A DNA stretch of 64,000 nt from Mariniphaga sp041687255 (lineage in GTDB: Bacteria > Bacteroidota > Bacteroidia > Bacteroidales > Prolixibacteraceae). The stretch spans positions 372,001 to 436,000 of the forward strand of contig JAWLCL010000003.1 of the NCBI GenBank assembly GCA_041687255.1. The letters are read 5' to 3'. This document shows, in pieces, positions 1 through 8,583 of this stretch. A model generated the notes under the pieces. That model was not told the origin of the DNA, did not search any database, and saw nothing but the letters and a program-made list of their open reading frames with translations. The position numbers and the translations under genes were made by a program. The stretch's first letter is position 1, and each line of letters starts with the position of its first letter.

Positions 1-38
1 AACAAAAAAAGAGTCACAAAATAGATTTGTAACTCTTT
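1..38 (-). terminator. Intrinsic terminator of tRNA-Ala
   Basis: On the minus strand, just downstream of tRNA-Ala, a long hairpin has outer arms at 8-14 and 32-38 (AAAGAGT/ACTCTTT) and inner arms at 16-20 and 26-30 (ACAAA/TTTGT). One mismatch separates the two helices. The transcript then runs into a T-rich tract (positions 10 down to 1). This is a typical rho-independent terminator. Confidence 0.8.
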
Positions 39-49
39 GATTTATTGTG

Positions 50-123
50 TGGAGCATACCGGAGTCGAACCGGTGACCTCTTGACTGCCAGTCAAGCACT
101 CTAGCCAACTGAGCTAATGCCCC
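50..123 (-). tRNA. tRNA-Ala (anticodon GGC)
   Basis: The minus strand folds as a 74-nt cloverleaf. The acceptor arms are GGGGCAT and ATGCTCC with discriminator A. The anticodon stem CTTGA/TCAAG encloses the loop CTGGCAG, giving anticodon GGC. The T arm carries GGTTCGACTCC. Acceptor position 3 forms a G-U pair with position 70, the classic alanine identity element. CCA is not encoded. A terminator follows directly. Confidence 0.96.
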
Positions 124-339
124 ATGTTTTTAGAACTCTGCAGGTTGTAATATCGTAATTGGATTACACAGCCTGCTTATTTTTTTAATGCGGGGCAAAT
201 ATATAAAAAATTATTTTCTGTGAAATATATTTATGGTAAAGTTTTTGTGGTTTATTTAATGACAAATAGTTGATTAATTGCTCATGAACAGGGTTTATTG
301 AAGGAAATGTTGTATATTTTGAAATATCAAAAAAATTGA

Positions 340-369
340 TTTGCAAGTGACAATTATTTTTTATCTTTA
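340..369 (+). promoter_or_regulatory. Candidate promoter of tonB
   Basis: TTTG at 340-343 and TATCTTTA at 362-369 are separated by 18 nt. This resembles the Bacteroidota promoter (TTG, then TAnnTTTG), with one mismatch in the last base of the -7 box. A start site near 376 would leave a leader of about 45 nt before tonB. The remainder of 124-421 is AT-rich and shows no gene. Confidence 0.45.
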
Positions 370-421
370 GCCCTCTCAAAATGGGGTGGATAATTAAAAA
401 AAACTAATAAAAATAAGAACA

Positions 422-1108
422 ATGGAAGTTAAAAAATCACCAAAAGCGGACCTTGAAAGTAAAAGAAACATGTTTCTTTTAGTGGGTTTGGTAGTAGCTT
501 TAGGGGTGACTCTTGCGGCTTTTGAGTACAAGACCTCACCTAAGAAGACAGAGTCGCTGGGGCAGGTAGAAATGCAGGAAATTGAAGAAGAAATTATTCC
601 CATCACCCGTGAGCAGGAGATTAAACCACCGCCACCACCACCGCCAGCGGTTGTTGAAGTATTAAACATTGTTGACGATGAGGTGGAAATTGAAGATGAA
701 CTGGAGATTGAAGATACCGAGGTTACTGATGATATGATTATCGACGTGGCTCCGGTAGTTCAAACTTCAAAAGAGGTGGAAGAAGAAGATACCCAGGTTT
801 TCTTCATTGTTGAAGAGATGCCTGAGTTTCCGGGTGGAGAACTTGCTTTAAGGCAATTTATTGCCAACTCTGTTAAGTATCCTGTAATTGCCCAGGAAAA
901 CGGAATCCAGGGCAGGGTATACGTTACCTTTGTTGTGGATGCTGATGGAAGTATTTCTGAACCTCGTATTGCCAGGGGAGTGGACCCCTCACTTGACAAG
1001 GAGGCCCTTAGGGTGGTTAGTATGCTCCCTAAATGGAAACCTGGTAAGCAAAGAGGAAAACCGGTACGTGTTTCGTATACCGTTCCGATTAACTTCCAGC
1101 TTCAGTAA
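422..1108 (+). CDS. tonB: Energy transducer TonB
   Basis: 228 aa. TonB carries proton-motive energy from the ExbB/ExbD complex in the inner membrane to TonB-dependent receptors in the outer membrane. A short cytoplasmic N-terminus leads into one membrane anchor at about residues 17-36 (MFLLVGLVVALGVTLAAF). A periplasmic spacer follows, with seven consecutive prolines and then a strongly acidic stretch rich in Glu, Asp, Ile and Val. The C-terminal TonB domain covers about 135-228 and includes PEFPGG, GRVYVTFVVDADG and LPKWKPGKQRGKPV. The gene stands alone between its own promoter and terminator, with no exbBD beside it, so it is probably one of several TonB paralogues. The acidic rather than Lys-Pro-rich spacer is common in this phylum. 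Confidence 0.93.
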   Translation: MEVKKSPKADLESKRNMFLLVGLVVALGVTLAAFEYKTSPKKTESLGQVEMQEIEEEIIPITREQEIKPPPPPPPAVVEVLNIVDDEVEIEDELEIEDTEVTDDMIIDVAPVVQTSKEVEEEDTQVFFIVEEMPEFPGGELALRQFIANSVKYPVIAQENGIQGRVYVTFVVDADGSISEPRIARGVDPSLDKEALRVVSMLPKWKPGKQRGKPVRVSYTVPINFQLQ

Positions 1109-1130
1109 AATATTAATAAGGAAATTGGAG

Positions 1131-1162
1131 CTCCTGATCCCTATCCGGGTCAGGAGTTTTTT
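1131..1162 (+). terminator. Intrinsic terminator after tonB
   Basis: A perfect 10-bp stem (1131-1140 CTCCTGATCC, 1147-1156 GGGTCAGGAG, one G-U pair) with a 6-nt loop is followed by six T's. It ends the tonB transcript. It also argues against the upstream hflX start at 1163, which lies immediately after the T tract. Confidence 0.88.
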
Positions 1163-1180
1163 ATGCTTAACACCCATAGT

Positions 1181-2389
1181 ATGATTGAAACAACATTACC
1201 TGCCGAAAAGGCTGTATTAGTAGGTATTATATATAAAAATCAGGAAGAGAAACAGGCGATTGAATACCTTGATGAACTGGCATTTCTGGCCGATACTGCC
1301 GGGGCTAAAGTGCTGAAAAAATTCACTCAGAAGCTTGATATACCTGTGGTGTCAACGTTTGTTGGCCCCGGGAAGCTGGAGGAAATCGGAGCCTACATAA
1401 AAGAGATGGAGGTTGATACCGTAATTTTTGATGATGAACTGACGCCCACTCAGCTCCGGAATGTTGAGAAAAGGCTTGATTGCAAAGTTCTTGACCGTAC
1501 CAATCTTATACTCGATATTTTTGCACGGCGCGCCAAAACAGCTCATGCGAAAACACAGGTTGAGCTGGCACAATACCAGTATCTGCTCCCAAGGCTTACC
1601 CGAATGTGGACGCACCTTGAACGGCAGCGGGGGGGAATTGGACTGCGGGGGCCCGGTGAAACACAGATTGAAACCGACCGGCGTATTATCCTCGATAAGA
1701 TTGCCCGGCTAAAGGAACAGCTGAAGAAAATCGATAAGCAGAAAGCGGCACAACGGAAAAACCGGGGGAAAATGGTGCGGGTGGCTTTGGTGGGATATAC
1801 CAATGTGGGCAAATCAACGCTGATGAACCTGCTGGCCAAATCGGAAGTGTTTGCAGAGAATAAATTGTTTGCTACCCTTGATACCACCGTTCGGAAAGTG
1901 GTTGTTGAAAATATTCCTTTCCTGCTTGCCGATACAGTTGGGTTTATACGCAAGCTGCCGCACGATTTGGTGGAATCGTTTAAATCAACTCTCGATGAAG
2001 TGCGCGAGTCGGATATACTTATGCACGTGGTCGATATTTCACATCCCGGTTTTGAGGAACAAATTCATACGGTAAATAATACCTTGAAAGAATTAGGTGC
2101 AGGAGATAAGCCTACACTGTTTGTTTTCAATAAGATCGATGCCTTTAGTTACGTTGAAAAGGATGCTGATGATTTGACCCCACGGACACAGGAGAATATG
2201 AGCCTTGACGAATGGAAAAATTCATGGATGGCTAAAAAGAATGTCCCGGCATTGTTTATATCGGCCAAGCAAAAGGAAAACATCGATGAGTTGAAAAAAT
2301 CTCTTTACGATATGGTGAAAACCATCCATTCACAAAGGTTTCCATACAACGATTATCTTTATAATATTACCTGGGACGAGGAGGAATAA
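1181..2389 (+). CDS. hflX: Ribosome-associated GTPase HflX
   Basis: 402 aa from the ATG at 1181, which encodes MIETTLPAEKAVLVGI. The in-frame ATG at 1163 abuts the tonB terminator and is less likely. HflX binds the 50S subunit and splits or rescues stalled ribosomes, notably under stress. The N-terminal HflX domain covers about residues 10-120 and a coiled linker about 120-195. The G domain has P-loop GYTNVGKST (205-213), G3 DTVGF and G4 NKID. The glycine-rich GGIGLRGPGETQIETDRR segment before the G domain is diagnostic of the family. The C-terminal tail is short, as is usual in this phylum. The gene is convergent with the next one. Confidence 0.95.
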   Translation: MIETTLPAEKAVLVGIIYKNQEEKQAIEYLDELAFLADTAGAKVLKKFTQKLDIPVVSTFVGPGKLEEIGAYIKEMEVDTVIFDDELTPTQLRNVEKRLDCKVLDRTNLILDIFARRAKTAHAKTQVELAQYQYLLPRLTRMWTHLERQRGGIGLRGPGETQIETDRRIILDKIARLKEQLKKIDKQKAAQRKNRGKMVRVALVGYTNVGKSTLMNLLAKSEVFAENKLFATLDTTVRKVVVENIPFLLADTVGFIRKLPHDLVESFKSTLDEVRESDILMHVVDISHPGFEEQIHTVNNTLKELGAGDKPTLFVFNKIDAFSYVEKDADDLTPRTQENMSLDEWKNSWMAKKNVPALFISAKQKENIDELKKSLYDMVKTIHSQRFPYNDYLYNITWDEEE

Positions 2390-2398
2390 ACAGCTTAC

Positions 2399-2417
2399 CC
2401 TGCCCGGGCAAGGCAGG
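2399..2417. terminator. Weak hairpin between convergent genes
   Basis: CCTGCC (2399-2404) and GGCAGG (2412-2417) form a 6-bp stem with a 7-nt loop in the 33-bp gap between hflX and the convergent hydrolase gene. There is no clear T tract, so terminator activity is uncertain. Confidence 0.3.
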
Positions 2418-2422
2418 AATTC

Positions 2423-3979
2423 CTACACCCGGGTTATATTTTTCGTTTTCGTTTTTTCAGTCGTTAAGCACACTGAATATAAATCGGTGCGCCGGTCTTT
2501 CAGGTTGCGTACCGAGCCAAAGTTGTGAAGTTCCTTCAACAAATCAAGGTCGACATCGGCAACCAGAATCATTTCAGTGTTGGGAGTTGCTTCAGCTTTT
2601 ATTCCTGTTGTAGGAAATGAAAAGTCGCAGGGGGTAAACACCACCGATTGGGCGAACTGGATGTCCATGTTTTCCACTTTCGGCAGGTTGCCCACTGAGC
2701 CTGCAATGGCTACATAGCATTCATTTTCTATGGCACGGGAACGTGCACAATAGCGAACTCTTGAGTATCCGTTCTGAGTATCGGTAAGAAATGGTACGAA
2801 CAGAATTTTCATCCCCTGCTGTGCAAGCAGGCGTGACAATTCAGGAAATTCCACATCATAACAGATAAGAATACCTACCGGTCCGCAGTCGGTTTCAAAA
2901 ACTTTTATCTCATTTCCGCCCGAAAGCCCCCATGTATTTATTTCATCGGGTGTGATGTGAATTTTTTCGTAAGTTTCGTATGTTCCGTTGCGGCGGCAGA
3001 GGTAGCCGGTGTTGTAAAGATTATTGTCCCTGACCAGAGGAAAGCTTCCTGTAACTATGTTGATGTTGTATGTTATGGCAAGGTTCATGAAGCGCTCCCT
3101 GATTTCATCGGTATATTCGGCCAGCTTCCTGATGGCTTCCGCATAGCTGAGGTGGTTGTAGTCGGCCATAAGTGGTGCATTAAAGTATTCAGGAAACAGG
3201 ATAAAGTCGCTTTTGTAGCTGGCTACCGCATCAACAAAGTACTCAACCTGGGTAAACAGCTCATCGATATCCTTGTATAGTCGCATCTGCCATTGTATCA
3301 GGCCTAACCGAACCACCGATTTGTATGCGATTGCCTTACCCGAAAATTTCTGGTAATAGATGTTGTCCCACTGCAGCAGAACCGCATACTCTTCCGATTC
3401 CTTGTCGCCGGGCATATACCCTTTAAGGATTTTTTTGGCATGAAAATCATTCGACAGCTGAAAGGTAAGTGTCGGATCATAAATCTCCCTGTATTTTACC
3501 TTATAAATGTATTCTTTGGGTGAAAGCTTGTCGGAGTAAAGGTGGTAATTAGGTATTCGTCCGCCAAAAATTATTGCCTTCAGGTTGAGCCGTTCGCACA
3601 ATTCTTTTCGGGCATCATAGAGCCTTCGTCCAAGTCGCATGCCCCTGAATCCGGGCCTTATAAACACATCAATTCCATAGAGGGTATTTCCTTTCGGAGT
3701 ATGTGTATTGAAGGAATACTTTCCGGTAATCTCCTCATAGGTATGATCATCACCGAAAAGTTCATATTTTACAATTATTGATAAAGCTGATCCAACAACC
3801 ACTCCATCGACAGCAACAGCCAGCTGGCCCTCGGGGAAAATCTGTATAAGCTTTCTGATGTCATTTTCTTTCCAGTAGTCTTCAGGCCATGCGGCATAGG
3901 CTGTTAGCAACGACTCTTTCAGTTCTTCATAATCTGAAATGGTCAGTTGTCGTAATTCAACTTTTCCTATATTTTCCAT
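2423..3979 (-). CDS. GNAT acetyltransferase / carbon-nitrogen hydrolase fusion
   Basis: 518 aa from the ATG at 3979 (MENIGKVELRQLT). A longer reading from 4030 would begin inside a hairpin and is rejected. The N-terminal half (about 1-200) is a GNAT fold with the acetyl-CoA-binding segment RPGFRGMRLGRRLYDARKEL. The C-terminal half (about 210-505) is a nitrilase-superfamily amidohydrolase. Its Glu-Lys-Cys triad is visible in LFPEYFNAPL, YEKIHITPDE and GILICYDVEFPE. This two-domain architecture is known as a recurrent family, but its substrate is not established; an N-acyl amide or omega-amide is possible. The gene lies downstream of asd on the same strand, separated from it by a strong hairpin, so it is probably transcribed on its own. 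Confidence 0.9.
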   Translation of the reverse strand: MENIGKVELRQLTISDYEELKESLLTAYAAWPEDYWKENDIRKLIQIFPEGQLAVAVDGVVVGSALSIIVKYELFGDDHTYEEITGKYSFNTHTPKGNTLYGIDVFIRPGFRGMRLGRRLYDARKELCERLNLKAIIFGGRIPNYHLYSDKLSPKEYIYKVKYREIYDPTLTFQLSNDFHAKKILKGYMPGDKESEEYAVLLQWDNIYYQKFSGKAIAYKSVVRLGLIQWQMRLYKDIDELFTQVEYFVDAVASYKSDFILFPEYFNAPLMADYNHLSYAEAIRKLAEYTDEIRERFMNLAITYNINIVTGSFPLVRDNNLYNTGYLCRRNGTYETYEKIHITPDEINTWGLSGGNEIKVFETDCGPVGILICYDVEFPELSRLLAQQGMKILFVPFLTDTQNGYSRVRYCARSRAIENECYVAIAGSVGNLPKVENMDIQFAQSVVFTPCDFSFPTTGIKAEATPNTEMILVADVDLDLLKELHNFGSVRNLKDRRTDLYSVCLTTEKTKTKNITRV

Positions 3980-4003
3980 ATTCGAGGTGTTGTTATCTTT
4001 TAT

Positions 4004-4038
4004 AAACATAAATGCCCGTATGACAGGCATTTATGTTT
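4004..4038 (-). terminator. Hairpin terminator downstream of asd
   Basis: A perfect 13-bp inverted repeat (4004-4016 AAACATAAATGCC, 4026-4038 GGCATTTATGTTT) has a 9-nt loop and lies 34 bp past the asd stop. On the minus strand it is followed by ATAAAAG, so the T tract is weak. Its position between two same-strand genes suggests transcription termination or mRNA 3'-end stabilisation. Confidence 0.6.
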
Positions 4039-4072
4039 GTGTGGATGTCTTTAAATATTGTTCGGTCAGGCT

Positions 4073-5083
4073 TCAGCTGACTTCTCCTTCTTTTATTAAC
4101 CATTCGGCTATCTGTACGGCATTCAGGGCCGCGCCTTTTTTTATCTGGTCTCCTACGCACCAGAAGGTTATACAACGGGGGTCGGTAATGTCTTTTCGAA
4201 TCCGGCCTACATAAACATCGTCTTTCCCGGATACAAATAATGGCATGGGATACTGTTTCTCCGCAGGATTATCAACTACTGTGAGTCCTTTAGTATTGGC
4301 AAAGGCATCTTTCACCTGTTCTGCTGACAGAGGTTCTTCGGTTTCTACCCAAATGGCTTCAGAGTGAGCCCTTGCCACAGGAATGCGGACACAGGTAGCG
4401 CTGACCTCTGCTTCAGTGTGCATAATCTTCTTTGTTTCCCAGTTCATTTTCATCTCTTCCTTGGTGTAGTCGTTGTCGAGGAAGACATCAATATGGGGGA
4501 TGATGTTCATGGCCAGTTGATAGGGGAATTTGCTTATGGTGGGTTGTTTTCCGTCGGCTACTTCTTTCACCTGCTGTTCGAGTTCGGCAATGCCTTGTGC
4601 TCCGGCACCGCTGGCTGCCTGGTAAGTTGCTACCCGAATGCGTTTTATTTTTGACAGCTGGTCGATGGGCTTTAATGCTACCACCATCTGTATAGTAGAA
4701 CAGTTTGGATTGGCAATAATATTACGGGGTCTGTTCTTTGAATCTTCAGCATTGACTTCAGGAACTACCAGCGGTACGTCCTTGTCGTAACGAAAGGCGC
4801 TGCTGTTATCTATCATTATGGTTCCGTGCTTTGTAATGGTGTCTGCAAATTCCTTTGAAATTCCCGCACCGGCCGAAGTTAAGGCAATGTCGATTTCTTT
4901 GAAATCATCGTTATGCTTTAATTCCTTAACAGTTAATTTCTTTCCTCTGAATTCGTATTCTGTTCCTGCACTGCGAGCTGAACCAAACAATACCAACTCG
5001 TCGAGAGGGAAATTCCGCTCATCAAGTACACGAAGAAATTCCTGACCTACTGCTCCACTAACACCAACAATTGCAACTTTCAT
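4073..5083 (-). CDS. asd: Aspartate-semialdehyde dehydrogenase
   Basis: 336 aa. It reduces aspartyl phosphate to aspartate semialdehyde with NADPH, the branch point to lysine/diaminopimelate, threonine and methionine. The N-terminal Rossmann motif is VAIVGVSGAVGQEF. The catalytic Cys is residue 128 in NPNCSTIQ and the catalytic His is residue 240 in RVPVARAH-type context (RIPVARAHSEA). Length and motifs fit the bacterial Asd family throughout. It diverges from the lamin-tail gene at 5167 across an 83-bp AT-rich gap that must hold both promoters. No other lysine or threonine pathway gene is adjacent. Confidence 0.96.
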   Translation of the reverse strand: MKVAIVGVSGAVGQEFLRVLDERNFPLDELVLFGSARSAGTEYEFRGKKLTVKELKHNDDFKEIDIALTSAGAGISKEFADTITKHGTIMIDNSSAFRYDKDVPLVVPEVNAEDSKNRPRNIIANPNCSTIQMVVALKPIDQLSKIKRIRVATYQAASGAGAQGIAELEQQVKEVADGKQPTISKFPYQLAMNIIPHIDVFLDNDYTKEEMKMNWETKKIMHTEAEVSATCVRIPVARAHSEAIWVETEEPLSAEQVKDAFANTKGLTVVDNPAEKQYPMPLFVSGKDDVYVGRIRKDITDPRCITFWCVGDQIKKGAALNAVQIAEWLIKEGEVS

Positions 5084-5166
5084 TCCTTAAACTTTTTCGT
5101 ATTAAACTCTAAAATGATTAAAATTAATTTCCGTAAAATTACTAATTTGCCTGTAATTGTATCAAA

Positions 5167-7389
5167 ATGACCCAATTTATTCTAAAATCCTTAACAATCT
5201 GCTTGCTGACGATGTTTAAGCCTTTACATGCGCAGGTAGTGTGGAAGGAAAGCTTTTCTGTTCCGGGGAAAGGTGTTATGGGCGGAGAAAATGGCACTAT
5301 TGAATCGGATTTCATCGGTGTTAATTCATGGACTCTTGAATATACTTCTGTTGAACTTTTTAATTCCGACGATTACGCCAAAACAGTAACTACATCGGGG
5401 GGACGGTTTGAGGCAAGGGATATCAACGGGGAAGTAACGTGGCGCTCGGAATGGATTAACATTGAAGGGCTTGAAAATGTGGTGGTTGAACTGATATCAG
5501 CTGAAACCGGCAGCGGGGCAAATGCCTCAACCAAATATATGAATGTTTTTTACCGGTTGGATGAAGGGGAGGAGGTATCTTTCAGCGAAAATGGCGCTAA
5601 TGCCGGTAACTGGGGCACATTGAAAGCCCGGCAGGAGGGATTAAAGGGTAACCTGCTGCAGGTAGTCTGCTGTATCTCCACCCACTATGCGGCCGACAAA
5701 GTTATTCTGGATGAAGTAGTGGTTAGGAATGAACCTGAACTAAAGCCTCCTGTGAATCCCTTTGATGTGGTTATTAATGAATTAATGACCGACCCCTATC
5801 CTCCTGAAGGCTTGCCTGATGTTGAATATATTGAATTGTACAATAAATGTAATTATACTGTATATGCAGAGAATTGGGAATTGCGTATAAACGGAGTGGG
5901 TAAGAAGCTTCAGAATATCTTTCTTGAATCTGATGGATATATACTTTTATGTGCCACGGGTTCGCTCGATAGCCTAAAACCGTATGGTGGTGTGTCCAAT
6001 GTTCCGGGGTTCCAGGGGCTGCTGAATAAAGGAGCTGTGGTGGAAATTTTAAATGAGAAAGGTGTGGTGATTGACCGGATTGCTTACTCCGATAGCTGGT
6101 TTGGTGACGATGAGAAAAAGAAAGGCGGTTGGAGCCTTGAGCGCATTGATCCGCAAAGGAGCTGTAATCAGCCGGACAACTGGAGTGCAAGCATACATCC
6201 CGAAGGGGGGACACCGGGAAGCAAGAATTCTGTTTTTGGGGAGAACAGCGACAACAGTTCTCCTTTTGTTAAATATGCAGTGGCTGTTTCCTCCAATGAA
6301 GTGGAGGTGACTTTTTCGGAACCTATCGATACTGTGGCTCTGATTGTGGCATCCAATTATTCAATTCATGAGATTGGTAATCCGGATGCGATAATAAAGC
6401 TCCTCAATGAGAAGATTCTGCTTCATTTTCCAATAAACCTGCAGGAGAATGAAATTTACAGTTTAACAATCACAGGGCTCACCGATGAATGCAGCAATGC
6501 ACTTATCGATAAACAATATGAAGTTCAGTGGAATTTCATTGAGCCAGGGGATGTGCTTGTCAATGAAATTCTTTTTGATCCTTTTCCCGGGGGGGATGAT
6601 TTTGTGGAAATTTTCAATAAGTCGGAAAAACTTATTAATCTGAAACGGTTGATGCTTGCCAACCGCAATAAGGAAAAAGAGCTGAACCAGGTTTATGAGT
6701 TGACCCCGGAATCCGAAGTACTCTTGCCCGGGGAATTCCTGGTATTGACAAAAGACACCAATGCGATTTTTCCGTGGTATTCTATTCAATGTCCGCAATG
6801 TTTTTTGCAGATGAACCGGGTTCCGTCATTTCCAAATGACCAGGGTGATGTGGTTTTGCTTAATGAGGAAATGACAATAATTGATGAATTTACATACCGG
6901 GAGAACATTCATTCCCCATTTTTAGCCGATACCGAAGGAATTTCTCTCGAAAGAGTTTCTTTGTCGGAACCGGCTAATGCATACAACAACTGGCATTCGG
7001 CGGCTCAGGATGCAGGATACGCAACACCGGGTTATAAGAATTCCCAGGCAGGAGGCGGCATTACCGGGAAACCTGTTGTCGTTTTTGAGCCTGATGCTTT
7101 TTCGCCCAATTATGATGGTTACAACGATGAATATTTAATCAGTTATGAACTCGCAAAACCGGGGTATGTGGCCAACCTGAAAATATTTGATGCAAACGGT
7201 AGGTTTATCCGGCATTTTCTTAAAAACGAAACCCTTGGAACAAGCGGTAAACTTAAATGGAATGGTGAGGATGAAACAGGCCAGCTGTTGCCGGTTGGGG
7301 TGTATGTAGTAATGCTCGAGTTGTTTAATGCCGAAGGAGAAGTGTACCGTTTTAAGGATGGGGTTGTTTTAACCGGTGTGATGGAGTAG
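5167..7389 (+). CDS. Secreted protein with two lamin-tail domains and a FlgD-like C-terminal domain
   Basis: 740 aa with an N-terminal signal peptide (about 1-22, ending LHAQ). A beta-rich domain spans about 25-190. A first lamin-tail domain starts near 200 (VVINELMTDPYPPEG). An SbsA-type Ig-like domain spans about 355-450 (VSSNEVEVTFSEPI). A second lamin-tail domain starts near 455 (VLVNEILFDPFPGGDDF). The C-terminal 90 residues (AFSPNYDGYNDEYLISYEL, then KLKWNGEDETGQLLPVGVY) resemble FlgD-Ig and gliding/type B sorting tails. Bacteroidota proteins of this type are exported, probably by type IX secretion, and sit at the surface or in the extracellular matrix. The biochemical role is unknown; lamin-tail domains here may bind polymers or nucleic acid, which is inference. 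Confidence 0.8.
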   Translation: MTQFILKSLTICLLTMFKPLHAQVVWKESFSVPGKGVMGGENGTIESDFIGVNSWTLEYTSVELFNSDDYAKTVTTSGGRFEARDINGEVTWRSEWINIEGLENVVVELISAETGSGANASTKYMNVFYRLDEGEEVSFSENGANAGNWGTLKARQEGLKGNLLQVVCCISTHYAADKVILDEVVVRNEPELKPPVNPFDVVINELMTDPYPPEGLPDVEYIELYNKCNYTVYAENWELRINGVGKKLQNIFLESDGYILLCATGSLDSLKPYGGVSNVPGFQGLLNKGAVVEILNEKGVVIDRIAYSDSWFGDDEKKKGGWSLERIDPQRSCNQPDNWSASIHPEGGTPGSKNSVFGENSDNSSPFVKYAVAVSSNEVEVTFSEPIDTVALIVASNYSIHEIGNPDAIIKLLNEKILLHFPINLQENEIYSLTITGLTDECSNALIDKQYEVQWNFIEPGDVLVNEILFDPFPGGDDFVEIFNKSEKLINLKRLMLANRNKEKELNQVYELTPESEVLLPGEFLVLTKDTNAIFPWYSIQCPQCFLQMNRVPSFPNDQGDVVLLNEEMTIIDEFTYRENIHSPFLADTEGISLERVSLSEPANAYNNWHSAAQDAGYATPGYKNSQAGGGITGKPVVVFEPDAFSPNYDGYNDEYLISYELAKPGYVANLKIFDANGRFIRHFLKNETLGTSGKLKWNGEDETGQLLPVGVYVVMLELFNAEGEVYRFKDGVVLTGVME

Positions 7390-7433
7390 AATCTCGTCTC
7401 ATCTTGGCGGCAAGAAGAAATTGAAGTTTAGTA

Positions 7434-7473
7434 ATGCCTAAGTTGGTTAGGTATGTTTTATTTTTTATATTTG
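7434..7473 (+). promoter_or_regulatory. padR promoter with overlapping palindromic operator
   Basis: ATGCCTAA (7434-7441) and TTAGGTAT (7447-7454) form an inverted repeat with one mismatch and a 5-nt spacer. An exact TAnnTTTG -7 box, TATATTTG, sits at 7466-7473. A TTG at 7443-7445, inside the palindrome, lies 20 nt upstream of it. The expected start site falls at or next to the ATG at 7478, so the mRNA would be nearly leaderless. The arrangement suggests autorepression by the PadR protein. Confidence 0.6.
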
Positions 7474-7477
7474 ACCA

Positions 7478-7810
7478 ATGTCGAAAAGGAATTTATATAA
7501 AGGGAGCCTGGCAACTATAGTTCTTTCTCTTTTAGCAGAAAAAGGGAAAATGTATGGTTACAAAATAACCCGTGAAGTAGAAATTTTAACTCATGGAGAA
7601 TTAATCATTAAGGAAGGTGCACTTTATCCTGTATTACATAAGCTGGAAGCAAAAGAGTTAATCTCTGCTGAGGTGGTGAAAGTGAATAACCGGATCCGTA
7701 AATATTATTATATCACCGAAAAAGGGAAAAAAGAAAAAGTCTCACTATTAGAGGATATGAGATCATATGTCAATACCATGAAAATTTTTCTTGATACTAA
7801 ACTTGCATAA
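7478..7810 (+). CDS. PadR-family transcriptional regulator
   Basis: 110 aa. The protein is a winged-helix regulator with the PadR pattern: GSLATIVLSLLAEKGKMYGY, then KEGALYPVLHKLEAKELI, and the wing RKYYYITEKGKK. The short C-terminal helix for dimerisation makes it a small subfamily-2 type PadR. It is the first gene of a run encoding a membrane protein, a DUF5687 permease and an ABC ATPase. It is separated from the next gene by a single base. PadR proteins next to ABC or membrane genes usually repress their own operon and respond to small molecules. The palindrome over its promoter supports this, but the ligand is unknown. Confidence 0.88.
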   Translation: MSKRNLYKGSLATIVLSLLAEKGKMYGYKITREVEILTHGELIIKEGALYPVLHKLEAKELISAEVVKVNNRIRKYYYITEKGKKEKVSLLEDMRSYVNTMKIFLDTKLA

Positions 7811-7811
7811 A

Positions 7812-8513
7812 ATGAACCGAAAGGTAACACCTCCCCAGATTGATAAACTGTATGATTTCTGCCAGAACCATTTTGTTTACCATTACGATTTGCAAGTGGA
7901 ATTGGTTGATCATCTCGCTTCGGCAATTGAGGATAAATGGGAGAGCAACCCGGAAGTTTCATTTGGTGAAGCTTTAAACGATATATATAAAAAGTTTGGT
8001 GTCTATGGGTTTGGCAAAATAAAGGAGCAAAAGAAAAAGGAATTAAGAAGAAAATATAACCGGATTTTATGGAAATATTTCGTTGAATTTTACCGATGGC
8101 CAAAAGTTCTGATGACATTTGCTTTTACTTCCTTCGTGTTTACTGTTTTTCAGGTGGTAGAAAACAGTTTAATTGTTTTCTATACTTTTTTTGCGTTACT
8201 TATCAGTTACGTATTGGTATATTTTTTTATTGAAGCTCCTAAATTGAAAATAAAGGCTAAAAAGAAATTTTTGCTGATCGATTACCTGAATGGTCTTCAA
8301 GGAACAGTTATTATTATTGCTTCACAGCTTCCCAATATTGTTTTTCAGCTGGCATTTGCTACAAATAAAATAGTTATAGATAATTTTTTGCTTTTGTTTG
8401 GATGTTCATTGACAATTGTAGCATGTGGTATATTACTGTACGGACAGACGTTTGTTATTCCCCGTAAAGTCAAACAACATTTTTTAGAAGCTTATTCCGA
8501 ATATGTAATGTAA
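7812..8513 (+). CDS. PadR-associated integral membrane protein
   Basis: 233 aa from the ATG at 7812, one base after the padR stop, so translation is probably coupled. A soluble N-terminal part (about 1-90) contains FVYHYDLQVELVDHLASAIE and many charged residues. Four or five membrane segments follow, for example VLMTFAFTSFVFTVFQVV and LIVFYTFFALLISYVLVYFF. No catalytic motif is recognised. Proteins of this shape commonly follow small padR genes in Bacteroidota and resemble the membrane partners found beside Gram-positive PadR regulators. The function is unknown; envelope sensing is a guess. Confidence 0.7.
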   Translation: MNRKVTPPQIDKLYDFCQNHFVYHYDLQVELVDHLASAIEDKWESNPEVSFGEALNDIYKKFGVYGFGKIKEQKKKELRRKYNRILWKYFVEFYRWPKVLMTFAFTSFVFTVFQVVENSLIVFYTFFALLISYVLVYFFIEAPKLKIKAKKKFLLIDYLNGLQGTVIIIASQLPNIVFQLAFATNKIVIDNFLLLFGCSLTIVACGILLYGQTFVIPRKVKQHFLEAYSEYVM

Positions 8514-8583
8514 CTTTTACCGGAAAACAGAACCAATAGATAATAACAGACATTTTAAAGTCTAATCTTCTTATCAGTGCATA

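Noticed and set aside
185..379. Minus-strand open frame of 64 codons upstream of tonB
   Set aside because: AT-rich spacer with low-complexity translation; it overlaps the likely tonB promoter and shows no family resemblance.
1163..1180. Upstream start for hflX at 1163
   Set aside because: This ATG lies directly after the tonB terminator T tract, leaving no room for an hflX leader.
5774..6214. Minus-strand open frame of 146 codons inside the lamin-tail gene
   Set aside because: It lies wholly inside a well-supported secreted protein gene; the translation is His/Ser-rich antisense sequence.
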